Source: Helicobacter sp. NHP19-003 (lineage in GTDB: Bacteria > Campylobacterota > Campylobacteria > Campylobacterales > Helicobacteraceae). Taken from it: a stretch of 64,000 nt of DNA. Below are positions 57,475 to 64,000 of the stretch, piece after piece. The number at the start of each line of letters is the position of its first letter. The stretch's first letter is position 1. A program made the position numbers and the translations under genes. The DNA lies in contig NZ_AP024814.1 of the NCBI RefSeq assembly GCF_019703305.1, positions 62,001 to 126,000 of the forward strand, written 5' to 3'. The notes beneath the pieces are model-generated. The model ran no database searches. It worked only from the letters and a program-made list of their open reading frames with translations, and had not been told where the DNA came from.

Positions 57475-57969
57475 ATGGATTTTAAAAGTTTAAAGAGTCA
57501 GAAGTGGGTGTTTGTTGGAATTGTGTTGACTGTAGTGTTAGTGCCGTTTTTACTATTCAAACAGAACACAATGATGGGTGATCGACAATCACAACTCATC
57601 TATGAAAAATCACTCAAGATGAATAAAGAACAAGACACAGATTCAAAAATTAACACCAAGATTAAGCTTGCATACCTAGATACTTATGGAAGTGGAACCA
57701 TCAAAAAGTATGGTGCAGCTTTTGATTTACTGCAAAGTGCGCTTTTAGATTTAACGGGACAAAAAGGTGCGATTGATTTAGACAGAATAAACCCTAACGA
57801 ATACCCCAAAAGCGAGTGGAAAAGATTGGGGCAGGTTTTGCAAGAGTTGGATTGCTTTTACAGAGATGGCAAAAATGACCAAGGAGAGGGTCCTAACAGA
57901 GATTTAAAGAAAGCAGAAGCCTTTTTCCAAAAAGCCATAGAGTTTGGCAATCAAAAAGCCAAGAAGAAA
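57475..57969 (+). pseudogene. Sel1-like membrane-anchored protein truncated by IS605 remnant
   Basis: The frame has an N-terminal membrane helix (V-F-V-G-I-V-L-T-V-V-L-V-P-F-L-L-F, residues about 12-28) and one recognisable Sel1 repeat at the end (L-K-K-A-E-A-F-F-Q-K-A-I-E-F-G-N). After K-A-K-K-K the IS605-family right end starts at 57970. A further 17 codons are read from the element to a stop at 58023. Paralogues end about six to ten residues after this motif, so only a short natural C-terminus is lost. Confidence 0.75.
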
Positions 57970-58945
57970 GTGAATCACCCACCCGCTAAAGACGGGTGGG
58001 CTTCTTGCTTCAACGATCCATAACTAGCAGTATCCAGTATGTAGCCATACTTGGTTACAGCCCCGTTAGCGGAATCTCCACAAGCGTAACTTCGGGTAAT
58101 CCCTACCCTAGTTTTATCTACCTTGATAGCGTGTCGCTCATCTAGCATTCCCAAAGCATAGTTTCTGATATTGATGCTAGCGTTTAGGTCTCTGTGGTGG
58201 TATGTTTGACAACAAGGGCAGATAAAATTTCTAATAGGCAGTGGCTTTTTACCTGTGTTGCTCCCACAGGTCGAGCAGATTTGAGAGCTAGGGAAGTATT
58301 GGTCAATTTTGATAAGGGTTTTACCCTTCCAACCAGCCTTATATTCTAATAGACTAATGAGCCTAGACCAGCTGGCATTGGCAATGCTCTTAGCTAGTTT
58401 GTGGTTTTTGACCAAATTCCTAACTTTCAAGGTTTCTACTGCTATCAAATCGTATTGATTGGTTATCTCATTACTGATTTTATGTAGGTAGTCCTCTCTG
58501 CTATTCCTGATAGAAGCGTGGATTTGTGCCACTTTCTTGGCTTGTTTTTTTCTATTACTAGAACCTTTTAGTTTCTTAGACAATCTCCTTTGCGCTTTAG
58601 TGAGTTTGGTTTGTAGATTCTGGAAAAACTTTTTATAGGGATAGAGCACGCCACTACTGGCTATCACTAAAGACTCTAAACCCATATCTAAACCCACAGC
58701 TTTTTTGATAGTTGTGGGTTTAGGTTCAGGCTCATTATCCTCATAGCTTATAGAGAGATAGTATTTATCTGCTACGCAAGAGATAAACCCCTGTTTGACG
58801 ATAGAGTTTGTAGGCAAATGCCTATGAAACTTGGCTTTAATAGCTTCTTTGAATTTGGGTAGCTTGACTTGGTTGTTGCCTAAATCCATCTCTAAGTGTT
58901 GCGGGACACAGAAAGACTGCTTCGCATGCTTTTTAGATTTGAATC
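57970..58945 (-). mobile_element. IS605-family remnant (right end plus 3' part of tnpB)
   Basis: The 976 bases appear to be the exact reverse complement of 61732-62707 in the intact element. They keep the right-end hairpin (57978-58000) and the last 304 or so codons of tnpB, with RuvC motifs and zinc ribbon, but lack the left end, tnpA and the first third of tnpB. The outer boundary GTGAATCAC lies in the Sel1-like gene. The inner one (…TTTGAATC at 58945) joins directly to the next Sel1 gene. Confidence 0.9.
57975..58889 (-). pseudogene. tnpB: Truncated TnpB (C-terminal 304 residues)
   Basis: An in-frame Met (M-D-L-G-N-N-Q-V) starts an open frame that reads the same as the intact TnpB to its end. 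It keeps the D-M-G, E and D-L-N RuvC segments and the C-S-T-C...C-P-C-C zinc ribbon but lacks the N-terminal OB/REC part, so it should not be an active nuclease. Confidence 0.88.
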
Positions 58946-60158
58946 CTTGTTATTGGCAGTGGCTTTAGGGATTTGTTATGCCAATAGTCAGGCAGATGAA
59001 TACTATAGACTGACAAAATCTTATGACGACAACAAGGATTATGAAAAATCTATATTGTATTCGAAAAAACTAATAGAGATGGGGGATGCGAGGGGGTATA
59101 ATGGGATGAGGTACATGTATGAATACGGGCATGGGGTTGTGAAAGATTATGCTAAAGCCCTGCAATACTACCAAAAAGCGGGGGATACGAGGGACGCTTT
59201 GGCTTATAGAAATTTGGGAATTATATATTCCACGGGCGAGGGGGTTGCCAAAGATTACTCCAAAGCCCTGCAATACTACCAAAAGGCGGGGGATATGGGG
59301 GATGCTGATGCTTATAACAACTTAGGATGGATGTATCAAAATGGCAATGGTGTTGCTAAAGATTACTCTAAAGCCCTGCAATACTTCCAAAAAGGGGTAA
59401 AAATGGGGGATGTTGGCTCATATGGCATGTTAGGGATCATGTATGAGAATGGCATGGGAGTGGAGCAAGATGGCAAAGTGGCGCACCATTATTACCAAAA
59501 AGTTTGCCAAATTTGGAGAGAACAAGAGGTTTGTCAAAAAGCTGAAACTCTAAGCAAAATCCTAAGCAATGCGCCTCAAAATCATAATGTGGATGCGTAT
59601 CTCAAAGCTGCAAAATTTTATTTTGAAAAAGCCGAAGCTTACGATGACAAAGGTATGGAAAATCTTCCGGAAAATCGTAAAGATTTTCGTAAGCTGACGG
59701 ACGAGCAGTCAAAGAAATACAAGGATATGTCAGATTCTTATTACAGCATGGCAGATTCTTATTACCAAGCAGCCAAGGAATACTATAAAAAAGCGGCAAA
59801 AATGAGAAGTGCCAAAGCTTATACTGCTTTGGGGCATCTCTATTGCGACCATGATTTTTATGATAATCAAAGTCCAGATAATCAAAACATATTTGTTGAT
59901 GGTCAAAACACAGATGGTCAAAACACAAGTGCCCTTCCAAAAATTCTAGAATACTATGAAAAAGCTGCCAAGATGGGGGATGCTGAGGCTTATACTGCTT
60001 TGGGGGGTTTATACGAAAGTCGTGAGTGCGATACGGCAACAGGTGTGTTCCCAAAGGGGGCGTCAGAAGCTAAAGCCAAAGAATATTATAAAAAGGCTTG
60101 CCAACTAGGTGATAAGCGGGGTTGTGAAGCTTTAAGAGTTTTAAAAGAGCGCAAGTAG
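58929..60158 (+). CDS. Secreted Sel1-repeat protein whose start lies in IS remnant
   Basis: The likely start ATG 58929 gives M-L-F-R-F-E-S-L-L-L-A-V-A-L-G-I-C-Y-A-N-S, a good signal peptide. Six to seven Sel1 repeats of about 36 residues follow (for example Y-A-K-A-L-Q-Y-Y-Q-K-A-G-D). The first 17 bases belong to the antisense strand of the tnpB remnant, so the coding region is a fusion. A Gln/Asp/Asn-rich insert (D-G-Q-N-T twice, 15-bp repeat) lies near residues 318-332. Sel1 proteins are solenoids for protein-protein contacts; the partner is unknown. Confidence 0.82.
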   Translation, partial: LFRFESLLLAVALGICYANSQADEYYRLTKSYDDNKDYEKSILYSKKLIEMGDARGYNGMRYMYEYGHGVVKDYAKALQYYQKAGDTRDALAYRNLGIIYSTGEGVAKDYSKALQYYQKAGDMGDADAYNNLGWMYQNGNGVAKDYSKALQYFQKGVKMGDVGSYGMLGIMYENGMGVEQDGKVAHHYYQKVCQIWREQEVCQKAETLSKILSNAPQNHNVDAYLKAAKFYFEKAEAYDDKGMENLPENRKDFRKLTDEQSKKYKDMSDSYYSMADSYYQAAKEYYKKAAKMRSAKAYTALGHLYCDHDFYDNQSPDNQNIFVDGQNTDGQNTSALPKILEYYEKAAKMGDAEAYTALGGLYESRECDTATGVFPKGASEAKAKEYYKKACQLGDKRGCEALRVLKERK

Positions 60159-60190
60159 GCTGTAAAAATCTTAAAGCCCTAATCCCTTAA

Positions 60191-60215
60191 ATCATGAAGT
60201 TTAAAACTTCATGAT
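60191..60215 (+). terminator. Perfect 12-bp hairpin after the Sel1 gene
   Basis: ATCATGAAGTTT pairs with AAACTTCATGAT across a one-base centre, 33 bases after the stop codon. It has no T-run, so it could be a terminator of low efficiency or an RNA processing site. Confidence 0.5.
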
Positions 60216-60264
60216 GCCAAGTGTCAAAGGTGGATTTCAAAATAAAACCTTGCAAGGAGCAAGA

Positions 60265-60369
60265 ATGTTAGTTGTGTTGAAAAAGCGTGTGTGGCAAGTG
60301 GTCTTGCTGTTGGCAGTAGATAAAGCTTGCCAAAGCGTTAAAAAACTCTCTCAAGGAAAGGAAAATTAA
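60265..60369 (+). CDS. Small ORF (34 codons) coupled to the next Sel1 gene
   Basis: ATG 60265 has a strong AAGGAG five bases upstream. The peptide M-L-V-V-L-K-K-R-V-W-Q-V-V-L-L-L-A is basic and hydrophobic and ends in a TAA that overlaps the next ATG (TAATG). The peptide may be functional or only a coupling leader. Confidence 0.45.
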   Translation: MLVVLKKRVWQVVLLLAVDKACQSVKKLSQGKEN

Positions 60370-60908
60370 TGGGTTACGAAAAACAAGCCAATCACAGTCT
60401 TTGGTCTGTGCTTGAAAAAATCCTAATAGGTTTTTTGGCATTGTGGGTAGCGTTTGCACCCTTAAGAGGGGATGAGAATTTTGATGAAAAGATCAGCCCT
60501 TCTTTATACGAGGGCATTCAAGCGGATCTATTCAATCAAAATTACAAAAAAGCCTATGGGATTTACGAGCAGGCCAATAAAAAAGGCGATGTGTTGGGTA
60601 CGGCACTTTTGGGTAGGCTCTATGCCTATGGCTTAGGGGTTGAGGCTAACCCCAATAAAGCCAAAGTCTATTTCCATATCGTACTGAACAATCCTGCAGT
60701 TAAGAAAGAAGTGTCTAAAGCACATACATACAATGGTCTTGATGGGAGTAACCCTGCTAATGACCTCTTTGGTGGGAGGGAACCATATATCCCAACTTAC
60801 CTTAGTGCTGCCATGATTGTGGTGAATTTGAGTTTAGCCCACATGTATGAAGAGGGCTTGGAGGGTAAAAAAGACCCCAAAAAAGCGTTTAAGACTCTCC
60901 GGCAGAAA

Positions 60909-60933
60909 TCCCACTCGTCTTTAGCGGGTGGGA
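60909..60933 (+). repeat. Left-end hairpin of IS605-family element
   Basis: Nine base pairs (one G-T) with loop TCTTTAG, 16 bases inside the left boundary. TnpA dimers bind such imperfect hairpins and cut next to them. Confidence 0.85.
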
Positions 60934-60943
60934 TGAATGCCCC

Positions 60944-61372
60944 CTACCCTTGATTTTCTATGTATCTTTTGATGGTTTCTGGGTTAGCTTCTCCTATGGA
61001 ACAGGCAAAAAATCCATCTGTCCAAAATTTTTGTTCTTTCCAAAAATGCTTGCGTAAGAACGGGATAAATCTTGGTTCTCTCCAAACTCTATAAGTAGTC
61101 ATCTGCTTGATCCGCAAGATAATGGAACTGATAGACACCCTAGGGATATATTGAATCATCAGGTGTAGATGATCTTTATCTGTCTCCATTGCTATGATGA
61201 TAAAATCTGAACTTTCCTCTATCTCTTCAAGCACAGACTTTATAAAAATAGCCACATCTCCTACGAGCAACTTTTTTCTGTATTTACACACTAAAATCAA
61301 ATGGGCTTTTAGATTATGTTTGCTCCTGTTTGTGGACAAATAGCCTTTGAGTTTGTAATGGTTTTCTTTCAT
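60944..61372 (-). CDS. tnpA: IS200/IS605 TnpA, Y1 HUH transposase
   Basis: The 142-residue protein has the HUH motif D-H-L-H-L-M near residue 67 and the catalytic Tyr in I-K-R-Y-I-E-N-Q near the C-terminus. It excises and inserts single-stranded circles. The short first part (N-L-K-A-H-L-I-L-V-C-K-Y-R-K-K-L) is the usual beta strand. It is complete and likely active. Confidence 0.95.
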   Translation of the reverse strand: MKENHYKLKGYLSTNRSKHNLKAHLILVCKYRKKLLVGDVAIFIKSVLEEIEESSDFIIIAMETDKDHLHLMIQYIPRVSISSIILRIKQMTTYRVWREPRFIPFLRKHFWKEQKFWTDGFFACSIGEANPETIKRYIENQG

Positions 61373-61406
61373 AGCTCTACCTCAAAAATATTTTATAAAA
61401 TTATGT

Positions 61407-61412
61407 TATAAT
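61407..61412 (+). promoter_or_regulatory. -10 element of tnpB
   Basis: TATAAT preceded by ATG-T lies 24 bases before the tnpB start, in the divergent tnpA-tnpB region. Confidence 0.5.
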
Positions 61413-61436
61413 GATGTAAAGTTAAGGCGTAAGAAA

Positions 61437-62702
61437 TTGCTTAAAGCAATAAAGTTTAGAATTTATCCCACCATAGAGCAAAAAACCTTGATACACAAGC
61501 ACTTTGGCTGTGCTAGGGTGGTCTATAACTACTTTTTAGCATACCGCCAAAAGCAATACGCACAAGGCATTAGAGAAAATTACTTTAGCATGCAAAAGGC
61601 GCTCACTACTCTCAAAAAACAAGAGGCTTACGCTTACCTAAGTGAATGCAACTCTCAAAGCTTGCAAATGGCACTAAGACAGCTGACAACAGCCTTTGAT
61701 AGGTTTTTCTCTAAGCTGGCAGATTATCCTAGATTCAAATCTAAAAAGCATGCGAAGCAGTCTTTCTGTGTCCCGCAACACTTAGAGATGGATTTAGGCA
61801 ACAACCAAGTCAAGCTACCCAAATTCAAAGAAGCTATTAAAGCCAAGTTTCATAGGCATTTGCCTACAAACTCTATCGTCAAACAGGGGTTTATCTCTTG
61901 CGTAGCAGATAAATACTATCTCTCTATAAGCTATGAGGATAATGAGCCTGAACCTAAACCCACAACTATCAAAAAAGCTGTGGGTTTAGATATGGGTTTA
62001 GAGTCTTTAGTGATAGCCAGTAGTGGCGTGCTCTATCCCTATAAAAAGTTTTTCCAGAATCTACAAACCAAACTCACTAAAGCGCAAAGGAGATTGTCTA
62101 AGAAACTAAAAGGTTCTAGTAATAGAAAAAAACAAGCCAAGAAAGTGGCACAAATCCACGCTTCTATCAGGAATAGCAGAGAGGACTACCTACATAAAAT
62201 CAGTAATGAGATAACCAATCAATACGATTTGATAGCAGTAGAAACCTTGAAAGTTAGGAATTTGGTCAAAAACCACAAACTAGCTAAGAGCATTGCCAAT
62301 GCCAGCTGGTCTAGGCTCATTAGTCTATTAGAATATAAGGCTGGTTGGAAGGGTAAAACCCTTATCAAAATTGACCAATACTTCCCTAGCTCTCAAATCT
62401 GCTCGACCTGTGGGAGCAACACAGGTAAAAAGCCACTGCCTATTAGAAATTTTATCTGCCCTTGTTGTCAAACATACCACCACAGAGACCTAAACGCTAG
62501 CATCAATATCAGAAACTATGCTTTGGGAATGCTAGATGAGCGACACGCTATCAAGGTAGATAAAACTAGGGTAGGGATTACCCGAAGTTACGCTTGTGGA
62601 GATTCCGCTAACGGGGCTGTAACCAAGTATGGCTACATACTGGATACTGCTAGTTATGGATCGTTGAAGCAAGAAGCCCACCCGTCTTTAGCGGGTGGGT
62701 GA
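61437..62702 (+). CDS. tnpB: IS605-type TnpB, RNA-guided nuclease
   Basis: The 421-residue protein starts at TTG 61437 (M-L-K-A-I-K-F-R-I-Y-P). The RuvC residues are in V-G-L-D-M-G-L-E-S near residue 182, V-E-T-L-K-V near 265 and H-R-D-L-N-A-S near 355. The zinc ribbon is C-S-T-C-G...C-P-C-C near 321-345. It is full length with no stop, so it should be an active nuclease that cuts DNA next to the element's target motif using an omega-RNA made from the right end. Confidence 0.95.
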   Translation: MLKAIKFRIYPTIEQKTLIHKHFGCARVVYNYFLAYRQKQYAQGIRENYFSMQKALTTLKKQEAYAYLSECNSQSLQMALRQLTTAFDRFFSKLADYPRFKSKKHAKQSFCVPQHLEMDLGNNQVKLPKFKEAIKAKFHRHLPTNSIVKQGFISCVADKYYLSISYEDNEPEPKPTTIKKAVGLDMGLESLVIASSGVLYPYKKFFQNLQTKLTKAQRRLSKKLKGSSNRKKQAKKVAQIHASIRNSREDYLHKISNEITNQYDLIAVETLKVRNLVKNHKLAKSIANASWSRLISLLEYKAGWKGKTLIKIDQYFPSSQICSTCGSNTGKKPLPIRNFICPCCQTYHHRDLNASINIRNYALGMLDERHAIKVDKTRVGITRSYACGDSANGAVTKYGYILDTASYGSLKQEAHPSLAGG

Positions 62703-62707
62703 TTCAC
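61732..62707 (+). repeat. 976-bp arm of a long inverted repeat
   Basis: This segment of the intact element reads as the reverse complement of 57970-58945; both arms are 976 bases. They flank a 2,786-bp region (58946-61731). Confidence 0.88.
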
Positions 62708-62723
62708 GCTTTATAAACTGATC
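62560..62723 (+). ncRNA. Predicted TnpB omega-RNA with guide from the flank
   Basis: In IS605 elements the omega-RNA covers the 3' end of tnpB and the right end; the guide is the roughly 16 bases just outside. Here the scaffold would end with the hairpin 62677-62699 and GTGATTCAC at 62707, and the guide would be 62708-62723 (GCTTTATAAACTGATC). The 5' limit is a guess. The assignment rests on family knowledge. Confidence 0.45.
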
Positions 62724-63046
62724 TTAGCCAATGTAGGGGCGAATAACGGGCATGGATGGTTTTTAACAAATGTGTTGCCTTATGTAGGTGATTTAACCCG
62801 CCTCTCAGTTTCGAAGACATTTAATTTGAAAAAATTGCCCGTTGCGATTTTACGCCGACTCCCTTTTATTAAAATTTTGGTGGGTCAAACTCTTTATAAA
62901 ATGGGCATGGCTTATAAAATGGGGGTAGGCACAGGCAGAAGCCGCAAAAAGGCAAAGGAATGTTTAAACATGGCTTTTGACTTAGGCAATAAGGAAGCCT
63001 TAAAGGCTATGCGTGATCTTTAAATAATTTAAATAAAAGGATAAAC

Positions 63047-63832
63047 ATGTCGGTTAGTTTACGCAAATGGGCATTGTTATTTGGATTTTTTTGGCTTGTA
63101 TGTACCCCTTTGAGGGCGGTGGGGGGGTATTGGGTAGATAATTCCCTAGGCCAACAAATTGATCAGGGATATGAAGCCCTAAACAAACACCGCGACAAAG
63201 AGGCTTTTGAGCACTTCAAGAAAGCAGATGCAGACGATAATGTTTTAGGCACGGCCTTTTTAGGAGTTTGCTACTTAGAGGGTAGGGGGACAAAGGTGGA
63301 TTATTATCAGGCTAAAACCTATTTTGATTCCGTATGGCGCAGGCTAGAAGCTTGGCGTAAGCAGAAAGGCAATACAGAAGATCTGGCTGCTGGAGGACTT
63401 AGCCCAGTAAAAGCTGCAACTGCTTACATGCTCACTGATTACGGTCTAGCCACCATGGCTCAAAAAGGTCTATGTGTGCCTAAAGACCCAAAGAAAGCCT
63501 TCAAAATGTATAGGCAGATCATTATTGAATCGGGAGCTAATGGGATGGCAACATTTTTGAATCATGGAGGCTTAGGCATCGATCCAATTTCTAATCTCAT
63601 CGTGGGTTCAGCCTTTAAACATGTCATTAATCTTAAACTCTTACAAGTAACAAAATTTAACAAAAACATGGTTGCTAAGGAGTACACTGGCAAGACCCTT
63701 TACCAAATTGGGATGGCTTATCAAATGGGGATTGGCACGGGCAAAAAACGGGGAAAGGCTAAAAAATTCTTAGAAAAAGCCGTGGAGTTTGGCAATGAAG
63801 AGGCGATGCAAGCTCTAGAGGGGTTGGAATGA
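63047..63832 (+). CDS. Secreted Sel1-like protein
   Basis: The 261-residue protein has a signal peptide (M-S-V-S-L-R-K-W-A-L-L-F-G-F-F-W-L-V-C) and Sel1 units at both ends (V-L-G-T-A-F-L-G-V-C-Y-L-E-G-R-G and L-Y-Q-I-G-M-A-Y-Q-M-G-I-G-T-G). It is a paralogue of the IS-interrupted gene upstream, and AAAGGA precedes the ATG. It is intact and may replace the disrupted copy. Confidence 0.82.
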   Translation: MSVSLRKWALLFGFFWLVCTPLRAVGGYWVDNSLGQQIDQGYEALNKHRDKEAFEHFKKADADDNVLGTAFLGVCYLEGRGTKVDYYQAKTYFDSVWRRLEAWRKQKGNTEDLAAGGLSPVKAATAYMLTDYGLATMAQKGLCVPKDPKKAFKMYRQIIIESGANGMATFLNHGGLGIDPISNLIVGSAFKHVINLKLLQVTKFNKNMVAKEYTGKTLYQIGMAYQMGIGTGKKRGKAKKFLEKAVEFGNEEAMQALEGLE

Positions 63833-63936
63833 TCCAAAACAAACGATGCCCTTTTAACACCTGATTCTAAGGAGAGCCCATGCACCTTTCATGCAATCTG
63901 TGTTATCATAAGGGTTTTAAATGATAAAGGAAAACC

Positions 63937-64000
63937 ATGGCTTTTCAAAAATGGCGGTTTTTGCCTCTAGTCGGACTGTTGTGTGGGCTGTTGCAAGCAC
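63937..64000 (+). CDS. Start of a further secreted protein (runs off window)
   Basis: ATG 63937, with AAAGGA upstream, opens M-A-F-Q-K-W-R-F-L-P-L-V-G-L-L-C-G-L-L-Q-A, a signal peptide that resembles those of the preceding Sel1 genes. It is probably the next family member, but only 21 codons are visible. Confidence 0.6.
   Translation, partial: MAFQKWRFLPLVGLLCGLLQA

Larger units (their letters stand above)
60893..62707 (+). mobile_element. Intact IS605-family insertion sequence (1,815 bp)
   Basis: The element lies directly after TTTAA (60888-60892) and has no target duplication, as expected for IS200/IS605 single-strand transposition. It has divergent tnpA (minus) and tnpB (plus), the IS605 layout. 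Hairpins with the same loop lie at each end: left 60909-60933 and right 62677-62699 (stem CCCACCCG/CGGGTGGG). The ends were set by restoring the Sel1 frame across the site. Confidence 0.92.
60369..63023 (+). pseudogene. Sel1-like gene interrupted by IS605-family element
   Basis: The 5' part (60369-60892) has a membrane or signal segment (L-I-G-F-L-A-L-W-V-A-F) and one Sel1 unit, ending K-K-D-P-K-K-A-F. The 3' part (62708-63023) continues as K-L-Y-K-L-I-L-A-N-V-G-A-N and ends in a second Sel1 unit. Joined, the parts give 280 codons. They align over the junction with the next paralogue, F-K-M-Y-R-Q-I-I-I-E-S-G-A-N. The gene is therefore split by the 1,815-bp element and inactive. Confidence 0.9.

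Noticed and set aside
1-64000. CRISPR arrays
   Set aside because: I saw no regularly spaced 20-40-base repeats; the only tandem repeats are the 15-bp coding repeat and simple tracts.

Overview
The window is a chromosomal segment of a gastric, non-pylori Helicobacter. The evidence is gene order and protein similarity recognised from memory, not a search: maf-flaB-topA, csd6-era-hslU-hslV-rplI, ispG-dapD, ftsW-flgB-flgC-fliE-ftsI, and a single fused S10/spc/alpha ribosomal operon with map after secY and no rpmD all match the epsilonproteobacterial pattern. Base composition looks clearly higher in G+C than H. pylori, with many C/G homopolymers. This points to the canine/feline group (H. felis, H. 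heilmannii, H. bizzozeronii and relatives); I cannot name the species.

Layout. 1-8.8 kb: 3' end of rseP, flagellin glycosylation factor maf, flaB with a sigma-54 promoter, topA, a radical SAM gene, an orphan napB and a Met/Tyr-repeat lipoprotein-like gene. 9-18.3 kb: an atoE-type transporter and a minus-strand surface-glycan cluster (kdsC, polysaccharide deacetylase, two GT4 enzymes, an NYN-domain protein, a GT2), then tRNA-Ser, mtnN and a fucosyltransferase. 18.3-28.5 kb: housekeeping genes on the minus strand (polyferredoxin, csd6, era, hslUV, rplI, a frame-broken Sel1 gene, dapD, ispG, an ATPase). 28.6-42.2 kb: the 29-gene ribosomal operon from rpsJ to rplQ. 42.2-53.2 kb: mdaB, tRNA-CAU, truD-folE, ftsW, flgBC-fliE-ftsI, mrp and a FUSC membrane protein. 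53.3-57 kb: a BcgI-like restriction-modification locus with one full and one half specificity gene. 57-64 kb: a row of Sel1-repeat genes broken by an intact 1,815-bp IS605-family element and a 976-bp remnant of the same element in opposite orientation.

The main theme is genetic switching. I find an (AG)9 repeat that puts the deacetylase out of frame, poly-G tracts of 8 bases at two gene-gene junctions in the glycan cluster, a G11 tract in the fucosyltransferase, G8 and G9 tracts in the two specificity genes, and a C10 tract in a leader ORF before a Sel1-like gene. In each broken gene, a one-unit length change restores a frame whose codon count and sequence make sense. At both glycan-cluster junctions a change of one G would fuse two neighbouring enzymes into one polypeptide, and both upstream proteins end in the same ESLKGG sequence. 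Together these could switch surface glycan, Lewis-type fucosylation and DNA methylation specificity.

The IS605-family element sits after TTTAA inside a Sel1 gene. Joining the flanks restores an open frame that matches a neighbouring paralogue. The sequence just outside its right end, where TnpB omega-RNAs take their guide, therefore equals the empty target site next to the expected TTTAA motif. The remnant keeps the right end, has a different flank, and supplies the start codon of the next Sel1 gene. The two copies also form a long inverted repeat around a 2.8-kb segment.
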